Below, piece after piece: positions 46,201-56,790 of a DNA stretch of 64,000 nt (its first letter is position 1; the number at the start of each line of letters is the position of its first letter). The translations under genes and the position numbers were made by a program. The notes under the pieces are model-generated. The model saw nothing but the letters and a program-made list of their open reading frames with translations. It did not search any database and was not told the origin of the DNA. This DNA is from Toxonevra muliebris (lineage: Eukaryota; Arthropoda; Insecta; Diptera; Pallopteridae). The stretch spans positions 372,001 through 436,000 of the forward strand of contig OY829330.1 of the NCBI GenBank assembly GCA_963691655.1, given 5' to 3'.

Positions 46201-49200
46201 CATTTTTTCCAGTGCTACTGTTATATTGTCCATCAAAATGCTCAAATAATCTTATTTGCGCATTATACCTTCTATTTTGATAAGAGGTCCAACACCATTG
46301 GAGGTAATACACCCCCAAACCATTAGGGAGCCGCCGCCATGTTTCACTGTGCTTATGAGTTTGAAGGATCTCGCCCTTTTGCCCAATACCACGATCACCA
46401 ATCCGATTGGAATCTATTTATTTTGGTCCCATTTGACCAAATGATCCAAAAAATAAAAAATTTTAGGTACAAAATATTGTAAAAATATTTGTTTGTATTT
46501 ACTTACCGATTGCCAATCCTCAATACTCCATGACTCATATTTGGACATAAAATCTTTTCGTTGTTTTAGATTTTTTGATGAATGCTTTGGCGTTTTTTTC
46601 TTAGTAAATGCTTTTAATTCCACACTTTTGAGTGCTCTTTGCACAGTCCATCGACTAACGTTTTCTTTCATAAGTTTAGTTGCCTCTTTAGTGCTCTGAA
46701 TCTTGTCAGCAATGAAAATTCGACCAATATTTCGTGCTTCTGAAGACGTTATTTTCCTGGGTCTTCCCTTAATTGGCATGAGGATTTGCGCTCGATCATT
46801 CGCATTTGCTTTTTTAGTAATTCTGGATGCAGATCGTTGGCTAATATTCATTTTTTTTAGAATTTCTCGGCTTGATTTGCCTTTAATAGCTTCAGCAATA
46901 ACTAATTTTTTTAACGAGGCGCTAATGCGTTTCATTGCAATTTTTTTATTACCACTGTACCACGTGTCTAAAGAATAACTAAAAATTATTTCAAATATTT
47001 TTCAGGTGAAACCGAGTGAAAAAGGTACAGTAATTTAAAAAAAAATTTAGCTGATGCAAAATTGAGCTATTGCACTTTAATATTTTCATTGGTGGGAAAA
47101 AGACAACAAGCCCTAAACATATCATGAACATTTATTTTATAATTTTTTTTTTTTTTTTTTTGAACTGAAAAAAATGTAGATTAACTTTTTTTCAATTTTT
47201 ATGAAACATTGGCTCATTAATGCACCATACTGTAAATATATTTGTTGTATTTCATTTAGTTTATTTAACTAGCATATTTAAAAAATAACTAGTCGGTAAG
47301 GCCCCAGCAACTGGGGTAATTTTTTTTTTTGCTCAAAAAATCTCTATGAAAAAACAAATATCAAAAAAAAAACCAAACTACTCGCTGGTGTTTATTTTGT
47401 TATTTGTGTATGCAGATAATTCGTTAGATAATTCTGAGAAATGCGGTTACTCATGTCTTCTCTTTCTCTCATTTGTTATTTACTCCCGTTTAAGCAATGA
47501 TTATTACAACCAGGGACTGAATATAACTGTTATTTTCCATTTTTCACCTCAAAAAATCACCCAGAAAAAATTGCCGTGGGGGATTTTCAAGTGTACGGTT
47601 GTGATCCTCACGGACTAAATTTCACTAATATCGTATGACTTTTAAATTTATGATAGTAATTCTATAAAATTAAAATACGTAGGATTTTAGGTAATTCAAT
47701 TTAGTTTATTGAGAAAACATCCAGTTACGTTTGAACTGGTAAATACGTTTTTAGTGTACCATGTCGAGTACAACAAAACGAAAACAAAAAAAATTCCAAA
47801 TTTTTCAACTTTGTGAATTCTTTTTTTATACTTTTCGAATCAATAAAATGAAAATAGATTTCTAAATTTAAAATAAAAAGAATTGATAGTTTTTTAGGAG
47901 ACTATGAAAATTAAATCTAGAGGTTAATTTTCAAAGTCATGACTTAAGTTCATGTCAATTTCGTTATTTGAAGTTATATATAAACAGGCTTAATGAACAA
48001 ATGTAGTCATCACAACAACAATGTATATAGAGACGGGCAAATCAGACGGCCGTTTGGAATCAAATCCGTAATTCTGGGTTATGATTTCAAATATTAGTAG
48101 CTTATATAGGATATTGAAAGATTGAGAACTATCACTAAGATCACTGATGAGGAATTGTGGCGGATTCCGAAACGGCCGTCTGATTTGCCCGTCTCTATAT
48201 ACATTGTTGTTGTGATGACTACATTTGTTCATTAAGCCTGTTTATATATAACTTCAAATAAAAAGAATTTTTAAAATAATTTCCAAAATTAAATATCAGA
48301 ATTTATTTTAACCATCATTATGACAGCTAATTTATCTTCTGACAAATTATATCTTAAGTCCCCCATAATTAGTCGTAGAGCAGTAAAAGACCTCTCATGC
48401 AGTACAAACGCTTGCTTTTAAATCATGCTTTTCGGAGTAGCTCATCCAGTTTTCTCAATTTTAAATTATTTTCATATTGTTTGGTTTATAACTAATAAAT
48501 GTAACACAGGAGATACATGGTGTTAGTACTCATTGAGAGCTTTTCAACGGTATGCAATACATTGAGATCCTCTTCATTCCATTATATGACCTTTGCTCAT
48601 ATGTACATAGTATATGGGTGCGAACTGGAAAACAAAATTGACCATAATAATTGGCCATACAAAGTGCAATACATTTTTGAAAAATGCACGAAGAGACCTT
48701 TCTCATGATATGAGAACTTTTTAATTTACTTTACTTTCATATTTCATACCCCATAGCATATCTATCTTTATACCTTCTCAATTGTTTTGTCAACACAGTA
48801 GTTGTTTCGGAATTTCAAAATTAAAAATTTGTTTACTATAATGATGAGGCGGATGAGCTGAATCGAATTTTTTTTTTAATTGCTCAAGCCGTTCGCTTCC
48901 AAATAGGGTTAACCATTTATTTTTGTCCAAAAAATAAAAGTCATAAAATAACAGTTTTTTTAGCCCAACAAAATAAAAGTCAAATATAACTATTATTTTT
49001 AGCCAAAAATCATAAAAGTCAATAATTTTCCGAGGTAGATTTCTTACTTGAATGGCATACATAACAAAAAAACTTTAAGTTTTGGGTTAACAAACGCCTT
49101 CGAAGATCTCGTTTATCAATGTCTAAAAATTTTTATGGTTTTTAAAATTTTTCTATTTTATTTACATATTGTGCTGATACCTATGGGTTAATACCTTTTT

Positions 49201-49784
49201 ATATTTACTTCTGAAATATCAAATGTTTTGGGAGAAGTAAGAGAATAATTTTCAAATTTGCCAGACGTCAGTGAACAAATTTCACTTTATGTATTTCACT
49301 ATGGTATGTAGAAGGCAAGCAATTTTCGGGTACCCGATTTCAAGTATTACACGTAATTTTCGGATACCCGCTGACCGCAATGCCCGGGTACCCGTGAGAT
49401 CAGGTAATACACGCATTTTCGGGTACCCGAGCATTAGTATGTGCGGGTATTACCCGACGGGTATCAGGAGCACTAGTAAAATATGTAGGCAATGTTTCTA
49501 GTCTATGTAAAACAATGTAAAATTTTTCATCAGGAATACAAATTTAAACAAAAAGAAAAAAAATAAAGCCTGTTGAAATTATACAGAAAGTGGCAACACT
49601 GAAATACATATACTTTCAGAAGAGCTATTCACAGTATGCGAGGGTTTGACTGAAAACCAAAACTGAAAAGTATACAGGAACATGTTCTCAAATTGGTGAA
49701 TTAAATTAAATTAAATAATTTAAAGTTTTATAATATGTTAGCTTACCTAAGAAGGTCTTTTGATGTTATGCTCTCCCATGACAT
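40265..49784 (-). CDS. Rapsyn-like TPR and RING-H2 protein (seven coding exons)
   Basis: Exons on the minus strand: 49784-49747, 44257-43942, 43864-43202, 42819-42721, 41771-41580, 40953-40754 and 40700-40265. Phases agree throughout and give 1,944 nt, 647 residues. In vertebrates rapsyn is a cytoplasmic scaffold that clusters acetylcholine receptors at neuromuscular synapses; the fly homologue is CG1909. Residues 119-436 form the TPR array, starting IERGLRLYEQHNQNAAV and continuing through YLNLARAHERLGG and RKQGDLGDAHDYCM, aligned with vertebrate rapsyn by eye. The RING-H2 finger is C477-x2-C480, C496, H498, H501, C504, C520-x2-C523. Residues 14-118 form an N-terminal extension absent from vertebrate rapsyn (about 412 residues), and residues 524-647 form a Gly-run and Ser-rich tail. 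The start was chosen because MSWESITSKDLL ends in phase with exon 2 and an in-frame TAA precedes it. Intron 6 lacks a canonical donor (see 40753). Exons 1 and 7 are the least certain. Confidence 0.88.
40751..40756 (-). other. Non-canonical splice donor of rapsyn intron 6
   Basis: On the minus strand exon 6 ends GCCAG and is followed by CTGAGAG. A G in place of the first C (plus-strand position 40753) would make a perfect donor, AG|GTGAGAG. The downstream acceptor ATCAAG at 40701 is in phase and completes an Arg codon next to the RING cysteine C504. Without splicing the frame meets TGA at once. Either the genome carries a donor mutation or the base is an assembly error. Confidence 0.7.
41080..41455. 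mobile_element. MITE in rapsyn intron 5
   Basis: Left end AGCCCAACCTAAACAAGTGC and inverted right end AGCTCAACCAAAACAAGTGC are both followed by GTAATGCGTAA. It is 376 bp, noncoding, and occupies more than half of the 626-bp intron. Confidence 0.75.
44795..45530. mobile_element. MITE-like foldback element in rapsyn intron 1
   Basis: Ends TATCCCAATATACATT and, inverted, TATCCCCATATGCATT match at 14 of 16 positions. The interior repeats imperfect TTTCTCCAA and GATATCAACTTGA motifs in both orientations. No coding region. Confidence 0.6.
45751..47232 (-). mobile_element. Tc1-like transposon nested in the hAT element
   Basis: The ends CAGTATGGAGCATAAATGAG and, inverted, CAGTATGGTGCATTAATGAG are flanked by TA (45749-45750 and 47233-47234). 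It is 1,482 bp. The transposase is on the minus strand. Confidence 0.9.
45950..46935 (-). pseudogene. Tc1 transposase with a possible intron, degenerate
   Basis: The N-terminal part (46935-46510) is open: KRISASLKKLVIAEAIKGKS, a first HTH, the motif GRPRKITSSE and a second HTH with SRWTVQRALKS. After WSIEDWQSV a GTAAGT donor interrupts the DDE domain. The downstream part contains VKHGGGSLMVWG (frame changes around it), VMFQHDN (second Asp region) and EQSPDLN, but the Glu motif NPIE is destroyed by an indel (the frame then reads WAYLKNQLAHYTEPPRG). Tc1 family identity is clear and activity is excluded. Confidence 0.85.
47288..47515 (+). repeat. Dispersed repeat B, copy 2 (truncated)
   Basis: Begins CTAGTCGGTAAGGCCCCAG, contains CCAAACTACTCGCTGGTGTT and stops after ATTTACTCCCGTTTAAGCAA, lacking the 3' part of the copies at 9545 and 60632. 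Confidence 0.7.
47964..48261. mobile_element. Foldback element with perfect 92-bp arms
   Basis: Arms 47964-48055 and 48170-48261 are exact reverse complements by inspection (arm starts TTATTTGAAGTTATATATAA and ends GACGGCCGTTT), separated by 114 bp. Related copies lie at 33957 and 39240. It is noncoding and part of the nest inside the hAT element. Confidence 0.85.
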
Positions 49785-49801
49785 GACTCCTTAGTCAATA
49801 T
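49747..49801 (-). other. First coding exon of rapsyn
   Basis: Bounded on the minus strand by the acceptor ATTTTTAG and the donor CTTAG|GTAAGC. The ATG at 49784 gives 12 codons and two bases (AG) that join the T of exon 2 into a Ser codon. The acceptor implies a noncoding exon farther upstream, which was not found. The exon was selected because its phase fits exon 2; no homology supports its 13 residues. Confidence 0.6.
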
Positions 49802-49803
49802 CT

Positions 49804-50371
49804 AAAAATAATTGAATTAAAATTACTTTATTTTCAGCTATTTATATACATACATTAAGGTGCCTCACGAAAAAAGTTGGTGGTACCCCCTTCTAAGAAT
49901 TTACCTTAAGACCGCCTTGAGGCAGTCTTCACTCTATTTTAATTAATGGACAAGTGCAAATTTATTTTTTTTTTTTAGTAATTGGCACACGTGAAGAAAG
50001 AATAAACATACAATTTGTTGTCAGTTTGCTCTTTCTGCGATCACACGATTGCTGTTTATGGTTATTTTTATGTGTACAAAGTGTTGTTTTGTGACGAAAA
50101 ATTATCGCGCATCTAAGTTTTATATAAAAATCTTAAAAAAACTAAGTCTCCTCATATACTGTCGTATAATCATAATTTCGTATAATTTTGTATGAAAAAT
50201 GAGAATTTATGACAAATGAGAGGATACAACACTAAATAAGACACTTTGCGAATTGCCAAAATATATCTTTATTTTTTGGCTTAAGCCCGCAAGGCCGCCT
50301 CAGTGCAGCCTTTTGATTTTCTCACCTAACTGCTAAATTCAAAAACTAATCGAAAAAATGGACTTCATATT
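49804..50371. other. Spacer upstream of rapsyn exon 1
   Basis: It may hold the promoter and 5' UTR exon of rapsyn, but no motif could be supported. The stretches ACCGCCTTGAGGCAGTC and GCAAGGCCGCCTCAGTGCAG are short local palindromes. Confidence 0.4.
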
Positions 50372-51317
50372 GGCCCTTATTATGAACTGCGTTCGATCTT
50401 CGACTGTAGTCGAATGCCCTGATCGAACGAATTTGAGTTTGGTATTATGACGTGTGATATTGTGAATTTCGCTCATTTTGGGTTGTTCACGGTAGTATGT
50501 TTCTATCAGCTGATTGTCATTTTGGAAAATAAACGATTCGTTTAAAAATGAAGTAGAAAAAATAAGGACGAAATAGTTGTGACTACAACGAAATAATAGT
50601 TCAACGATTCATCTAAGAGGATGAGAGCTTGATGGAACTGGCCAGAAGTAGAAAGTGTAGCCTTTCGAAAAAGCTTTGGCATCTACAAAATTCATGTACA
50701 GATTTCTACAGAACTTTCGACTGTCCAAGGAGGCGTTTGTGGACTTGATGACTACTATAGATGAACTGCTCAAGTAATGCAGATGAGCAAGATCAATTCC
50801 AAATTGGCAGCAGTTCTGCGGTTTTGTGCTTAGAGATCACTCCAACTAAGCATTGGGAAAGAGAATACTCTTGGACTTGCACAGCCCAGGGTGTCTGTGG
50901 TATTATCAGAGGCTTTAGATGTCCTGGAAAATTGTATTTGCCAAAGATGAATAAAATTCAATTATACAAGCAAAAGTATATTTTGCTAATAAAAGGGGAA
51001 TGGCGGGAATTATTGGTTGGTCCTAAACCATTTAGTTCTTTCTCAGGCGCTCACCACTTTAAACCTGCAAAAAATTTACAAAAACTGTTTAAAATTAGTT
51101 TTTAGTCCTCAAAAAGCAAAATGAAATAGCAAAATACTTAAATTTTTAACAATTATTACTCAGCATGTACCGTATCGAAAGCAAAATTGCGTTCGACAGA
51201 AAATTCGATACGCAACGAAAATTTCGACAGGGTTGCACTACTCATAATACGAATTTTACATTCGATCTTCAATAACCAGCGAAGATCGAACGTTGAAAGC
51301 AGCTCATAATAAGGGCC
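50372..51317 (+). mobile_element. Harbinger-like element, degenerate
   Basis: Ends GGCCCTTATTATGAACTGC and, inverted, GGCCCTTATTATGAGCTGC are nearly identical, with a 3-bp ATT outside both ends. Both continue to GTTCGATCTTCG. It is 946 bp and contains a Harbinger transposase N-terminal remnant. Confidence 0.8.
50694..50777 (+). pseudogene. Harbinger transposase N-terminal fragment
   Basis: The open frame reads MYRFLQNFRLSKEAFVDL and a few more residues before TAA. The pattern fRLskeaFxxL is the conserved start of Harbinger (HARBI1-like) transposases. The DDE domain is gone; the open frame at 50761-51105 was not recognised. Confidence 0.55.
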
Positions 51318-51361
51318 ATTAATTTTTCTTTCATGAATGTTAACCGCTCCCAGCACCCATT

Positions 51362-52340
51362 ATGATCTCAAATATAGATGATTACCAGCAGTTCTATAAA
51401 ATAGTACAACAAACAGCAAAAAACAAGTTTTCAATTAAATTAATGAATAATGGTGTCTATAAAATAAACCTTTTAAATAGCAATAATTATAGGTCTGTAA
51501 CCAGAGCTCTTACAACTGGTAAGACCTCATGGTATTCTTATGAGAACAAACAATTGTGAAGAACTTACATCATAGTTGGGATCCTAAAGCAATTGTTGCA
51601 GATCTATGTCGCTGATAACAAGTTAAAAGGTAAAACTAAAGAGCCTTTGGATATGCTCTTTTTATCTTTTCATTTTACGGAAGATATAAAAAAGATATTT
51701 TAAATTTCAAAGATACCACATATGGTATCGATCGAATCAGTAAAACGACAGAAGCTCATACCACAATGTAAATGTTTTCAAGCTTATGGACATACCAAAA
51801 ATTACTGTGGTAGGCAGCCGCGTTGCGTCAAATGTACTGGTAAGCACAATACAAAAGATTTCTCGAAACCAACAACTGAGAAGCCGAAATGTTGAAATTG
51901 TGATGAAAGTCATCCACTTAACTATCGGGGGTGTGTTGTAGCGAAGGAACTGCAAAAACTGAGAAATAAACAAGAAAACTCAATAAAGACAACTACCAAA
52001 CCTGCTCTGCAAACCCAGCAACATTTATATCCGAATACACGACAAGAAAACCAACAACAAAAGCTATCAGGTAATGAAACCTTAAACAAAGCACCAGTAT
52101 CACAGAATATAAACCAAACTGTTTCACACCCTTCCTATGTTCAAATCTCAAAAAGGGAGAATATGAAAGAGAAGGATAATATAAACAGCAATAATAACAA
52201 TGATGCGCTGATGCAAATCTTGAACCAAATTAAAAAACAAGCGGAATTTAATAACAAACTCGAAAAACGTCTATACCGATTAGAAGAAGTTACCAAAAAA
52301 CTAAAGCTACATACATGGTTAATTCTTTTAGAATAATGTC
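51362..52340 (+). pseudogene. Jockey-clade ORF1 (gag-like) remnant
   Basis: The first 66 codons (YQQFYKIVQQTAKNKFSIKL and so on) match the start of the gag-like domain of Jockey ORF1 proteins. After frameshifts come three zinc-knuckle segments: CKCFQAYGHTKNYC, CVKCTGKHNTKDF (last Cys lost) and C-x-NCDESHPLNYRGC with a stop inside. A Gln/Asn-rich and coiled tail follows to about 52340. ORF1 binds the element RNA. This copy is broken in several places. Confidence 0.75.
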
Positions 52341-52381
52341 ATGGAAAGTCCATAAATATTGATGAATTTCAAGCAAAAGAA

Positions 52382-54334
52382 GTGGTAATAGAAATGGATA
52401 ACCCACCGATTTCCATTATTGCTATGTATAGTACTCCACGATACAGTATTCGATGTGAACAATATGAACAATATGAACCTACTGACTTAAATAAAATATC
52501 CAAATGCTTTATAAAAGTTGATGAAGAATATGATATGTCGTCAGATCATTCACCAATTTACCTAACTATCAGCAGCAACGCCATTGTGAAGGAGGAATCC
52601 CCATTTTTAATAAATTATCATACAGACTGGCAGCTCTTTAAGAAAGTTCTTAATAGTGCACAATGCATAGCAATCGAAACCACAGATCAGCTCAAAGAAG
52701 AAATCCTAAAGTTTTCACAAACAATACAAAAGGCAGCTTAGCAAAGTACATGTCGCTTAAAATGTGTCTTAGCTGGAAAAAACTATCACCGTGAAATAAG
52801 AGAAATGGTTTTAATAAAGCGTAGACTTCGAAAAAAATGGAAGCAAACAAGATCGCCAAATGATAAAAGTAAACTTAACAAAATAACCAAGGAACTAAAC
52901 CAAGAAATAAAAGCACTTAAAAATTCGTCATTTAATAAATATTTAAATAGTCTCTCAAACGAATCAACTACAAACTACTCATTATGGAAAGCAACTAAAA
53001 ATCGAAAGCATCCAGTCAAACAAATCCCTCCAATAAAAGTTGATAGCAAATGGGCAAAAAGCAAGCCTGACAAAGCCCTGGCATTTGCAGGGCATCTCGA
53101 AAAAACATTACAACCGAATGAAAGCTGCGTCAATGGAAATCACACAGTATTGACAAATAACTTAATCCCTGAGCAAGATGTATTTCATGTGAAGCGGACA
53201 ACCAAAAAAAAGTAAGGTTCTGAAATTCGGCCTATTTAAACTTGTAGAAAATATGAATGTGGACACACAATTTTTTTTTTTTTTTTGTTAGGAGTTTATT
53301 TGCCAAATTATGGGTTTTTAAAGAATTGTCGTATTTGAAATATGGATTTTTCAAAATCAAACAAATTTACAATAAAATATTGAACATAGTAATTTAAATA
53401 GGAAATTTCCTGTTCTTTTCAATTATGGAATTAGACCGGAAATCAAAATTTCTTTTGTGCACCAAACCGGAAGTAAAATTTTTAAATCAGAATTTTAATA
53501 ACTTCGACCATTTAAAAAAAAAAAAATTATTTTTCAAAATTTAGCTAAAAGTATTTAAATAATACTCTTAAAATTTCAAAATGGAATCTGCATTAGTTTA
53601 GGAGATGCATGAATTAAAGTACCACGCTCAGTGCGACACCTATGTATCTATCTCCTAAACTTCATACAAAAAAAATAAAATAAATTGTGTGTCCACCCAC
53701 ATTCATATTTTCTAGAAGTTCAATTAGGCCGAATTTCAGAACTTCACATTTTTTTACGTTGTCCGCTTCACATAAAATGCCTCATATACCTATGCAGATT
53801 AACACACCTTAGCAATAAATGTTTTAAATACAAATTTGTTGCCATATACTGGAAGGTGGCTAAAGTTGTCACGATCCAGAACTACCACATGCAAACACAG
53901 CAAAATACCTAGGCATGTCAAAAACAAAACAGGAGATTGAATAAAAGTTTAGACAAATGTACTGGCTTATTGGTAGAAGCTCGGGCCTTTCAATAAGTAA
54001 CAAATTATTACTCTATAAGAAAGTCCTCAAACCTATTTGGACATACGGAATACAGCTCTGGGGTTGTACTAGCAAAAGTATTGTAAGAATTATTCAAAAT
54101 TTCCAAAATAAAATTTTAAGATGTGTACTGAATGCGCTGTGGTATGTGCGCAACTCTGACCTTCATCGTGACTTATTGATAGAAACAGTTAACATTGTAA
54201 TTAAGAAATATGCATCAGCCCATTCAGTTCAACTTGGAAGACATGTTAACAGTGAAGTTCAAGACTTTGTTAACGTATCTGATACAGTGCGCAGACTACG
54301 ACGTACAAAACCTTTAGACCTAACTAGGCAATAG
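52382..54334 (+). pseudogene. Jockey-clade ORF2 remnant with internal deletions
   Basis: 52382-52741 encodes the end of the endonuclease domain (SIIAMYSTPRYSI, then SSDHSPIYLTI) and the start of the linker. 52805-53190 encodes a basic linker (LIKRRLRKKWKQTRSPNDKS). A foldback MITE occupies 53187-53773. RT-like text returns around 53790-53880 (FVAIYWKVAKV). The RT core is missing. 53957-54334 encodes the intact C terminus (YGIQLWGCTSKS, then WYVRNSDLHRDL and RRLRRTKPLDL). Most of the endonuclease N terminus is also missing. The 3' end of a related copy is at 61989. Confidence 0.8.
53187..53773. mobile_element. Foldback MITE inside the Jockey ORF2
   Basis: Arms begin ATGTGAAGCGGACAAC at both ends and stay similar for about 100 bp, including GTTCTGAAATTCGGCCTA and ATATGAATGTGG. 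The LINE reading text stops at one end and returns at the other. Target duplication was not resolved. Confidence 0.8.
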
Positions 54335-54409
54335 AAAAAAATAAGTTCTTTGAGAAATATTATTAACATAATTATTAAATAGAATTAAAATGCTTATTAG
54401 CTTATAAGC

Positions 54410-55318
54410 TACACGCAAAGAAACAAAACGTTTATCGCCCGTTTGTGGAGAATATATTACTTTTACGCTGAACAAAAACGTTTCTGAGAAACGTTGCAGT
54501 GTTTGCTGAGACCAAAACCGTTTTCTGCAAAAGATTAACAATTTTATGATGAACAAAAATTCGTTCACGATAAAATTAAAGCAATTTTCTTTTCTGGCAA
54601 ATGAAAAAAACGTTTCTGCTAAACGAAAGTCCACAACTCTCTTCTATTTTTATTTTCGTTTTCCTCTCATCTGGCTCTCGTCGCAAAAAGAAGCAGCAGT
54701 GACGCTTGCTTTCAAACTCCACACAACAACAAATCAACACAACATAACGGGAAGTATCATTTGTCAACGCATTATTGAAGAATTTTAATTGTGCATTGAA
54801 ATTATTTCATCACATTTCTTTTTGTCCATCAAAAAGTGCGTGGTGTTTATAAAAAACAAATAAAAGTGTGAGATTTATAACAAATAGTACAAAAATTGTA
54901 ATAATATAATTTTATGTAAATTTCGTACACTTTTTCTAGTTTTTAATCAGAAAATTTTATTTAAACAAAAACCACAATAAAATGCCAATGTACATATGAA
55001 AATTGTTTTTGCTTTCTTTTTTATATTTTTCAGGGAAATATTGCATTTTATTGCAAACGTTTTTAGTTCATCGTAAAAGAATTAAACCGTTTATGATAAA
55101 TAAATGTTTGTTCATGGCAACCGATAAAAACGTTTGTGAAAAACGTTTTTCAGTTATTGTGAAAGAATTGAACCGTTTATGATGAATAAATCTTCGTTCA
55201 TGGCAACCGAATACAGTCGTTTATGATAAATAAATATTCGTTCATCATAAAAACATTCCAAACGAAGTTCGTTTAGTGAAAATTTCGTTTCTGAGAAACG
55301 AATTTTTTTTTGCGTGTA
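54410..55318. mobile_element. Inverted-repeat element with AAACG palindromes
   Basis: Ends TACACGCAAAGAAACAAAAC and, inverted, TACACGCAAAAAAAAATTCG. The interior repeats palindromes such as ACGTTTCTGAGAAACGT (54478), AAACGTTTCTGCTAAACG (54609), CGTTTGTGAAAAACG (55132) and CGTTTCTGAGAAACG (55286). It is about 0.9 kb and noncoding. Superfamily unknown. Confidence 0.6.
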
Positions 55319-56564
55319 ATTGTATTGATACAATGTATGTATATACATATATTTGAAATGTAATTACATATGTATGTTGAATAATAATAAAAAAAAAATG
55401 TTAACTGGAAACAAATATTCTGGTGTTTTTTTTATAATTATTTCAACCTTGCGGGTTAGAGGGTTAAGGGGGAAGACCACTGTGGGTTAAAAATTTTTTT
55501 TATCTTAAACGTTTATATATTCAAAAGCAGTCAAAATTTCAAAAATTGCCTGAATTACAACCATTTTAGTGATAGTAAGTATACTAAAAACTTTAAACGC
55601 ATTTTTCTCGAAACGACTTTTTTCAAACTGGTCGCGTCGATAACTCGATCAAATATTAATCGATTTTAAATTTAAGCGTAGCCGATTTTCAAATTTTTGG
55701 ATTTTTACTATTTTTTAAGCATGAAAAAATTTTCAATCAGTCACCATTTTGTGGAAAATAATAATTAAAAAAAAGCTACGTGCGACGAGAATTATACTCA
55801 TATAGATTATTAAAAACAAATTTTTTTTTCAGAAAATCCGTGCTTGAAAAATCGACGCGACCATGGAAGGGAAATTTTTTTCGGGCTCCACTGCAACGCC
55901 CATATCTTCAAAACTATACAATATTTTTTAATAAAAGTTTATGAAAATATTGTTGGAAGTGCACTTAAGGGGTACGTGTTCATTAGTCAAAATATCGAAA
56001 AAATTTTTATGACTTATTTCAAACAATCATACTTTCAAGAGTTTATGTTCAAAATTTCAAGTCAATCCGAGTAGTAAATCATAAGTAGCAACTCGATTTG
56101 TAGCGCGCTACTGTTCATGAATAAAGAGCACTCAAAACTTTAAATGTGATTTGCTCCGAATGATGTTTTTTGAAAAATGCCTTTGCGGTGACCGCGATAT
56201 CTCAAAAACTACTTGACCAATTCATCTAATTTTTTTTAAATTTTTTTCCTAGTTACAAGTACAATAGTTCTTGAACAATCATTTTTTCATGTGCAGTACT
56301 TGTCTTAATTAATTTTTTTTAAATACATTTTTGAAACTCAAAAAATTGACTTTTTTTGGCATCATAGTTTCCGTATGAGAAAAAGGTTTTTTTTCAAAAT
56401 TAAATTTCAAGTACTCTGCGCTGTAGTACACAACTGTAAATTTTTTGTCTTTTTGATTACAGTTGAGTTGTTGGCATTCAATCGTGGTCATCGCCAGACT
56501 CTGCAGAAAAAGAGCTACAACTTCTAAAATTTTCAATATTTTTTCACATCTGTCTGGTCTGTCA
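55319..56564. other. Spacer with diverged internal repeats
   Basis: The segments around 55580-55640 and 56125-56180 share an AAAACTTTAAA...CTCGAAACGA-like core, so an older local duplication is possible. No gene was recognised. The LOA-type LINE begins in truncated form near 56565. Confidence 0.45.
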
Positions 56565-56565
56565 T

Positions 56566-56787
56566 CAAAGCGGAGGAGTCGCAAAAGAACAGCATGTCCT
56601 TCCTGCTCTCCATTTCAGTATTGAACCGCTTGGAAGAGTAGAAAATAAACTCCAGTTTGGCGTACGGCAGGCCAAACTGAAAATCTTCCGTTCTGCCCAT
56701 CCGGAGGACCAACAGGATGAGGTTGACGACGCCGACAATCTGCTGGAAGGCATGCAGCTTGGCGACGATGCTGCAGGGGACACCTAA
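56566..56787 (+). pseudogene. LOA-type LINE ORF1, C-terminal fragment
   Basis: The open frame reads FGVRQAKLKIFRSAHPEDQQ and then DADNLLEGMQLGDD before TAA. The GVRQAKLxVFRS and LLEGMQL signatures mark the ORF1 C terminus of LOA-type elements. The stop is followed after three bases by the ORF2 ATG at 56791, a compact arrangement. The 5' end is truncated. Confidence 0.65.
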
Positions 56788-56790
56788 ACA

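Larger units (their letters stand above)
45557..49475. mobile_element. hAT element (3.9 kb) with nested insertions, in rapsyn intron 1
   Basis: Ends TAGTGCTCTTGATACCCG and, inverted, TAGTGCTCCTGATACCCG are flanked by a perfect GTAAAATA duplication (45549-45556 and 49476-49483). Subterminal regions at both ends repeat GGGTACCCG and GATACCCG motifs. Inside lie a Tc1 element (45751-47232), dispersed repeat B (47288-47515) and a foldback element (47964-48261). The remaining interior (48262-49300) contains an open frame on the minus strand (48790-49062) that I could not assign, so the transposase is either lost or very decayed. Confidence 0.88.

Noticed and set aside
48790..49062. hAT transposase on the minus strand inside the 3.9-kb hAT element
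   Set aside because: The open frame is low in complexity (repeats of DFY-type residues), and no hAT motif such as the C-terminal dimerisation region could be seen.
49747..49779. A Met-Gly start (MGEHNIKRPS) overlapping rapsyn exon 1, which would allow myristoylation
   Set aside because: This frame meets TAG right at the exon end and does not join exon 2 in phase.
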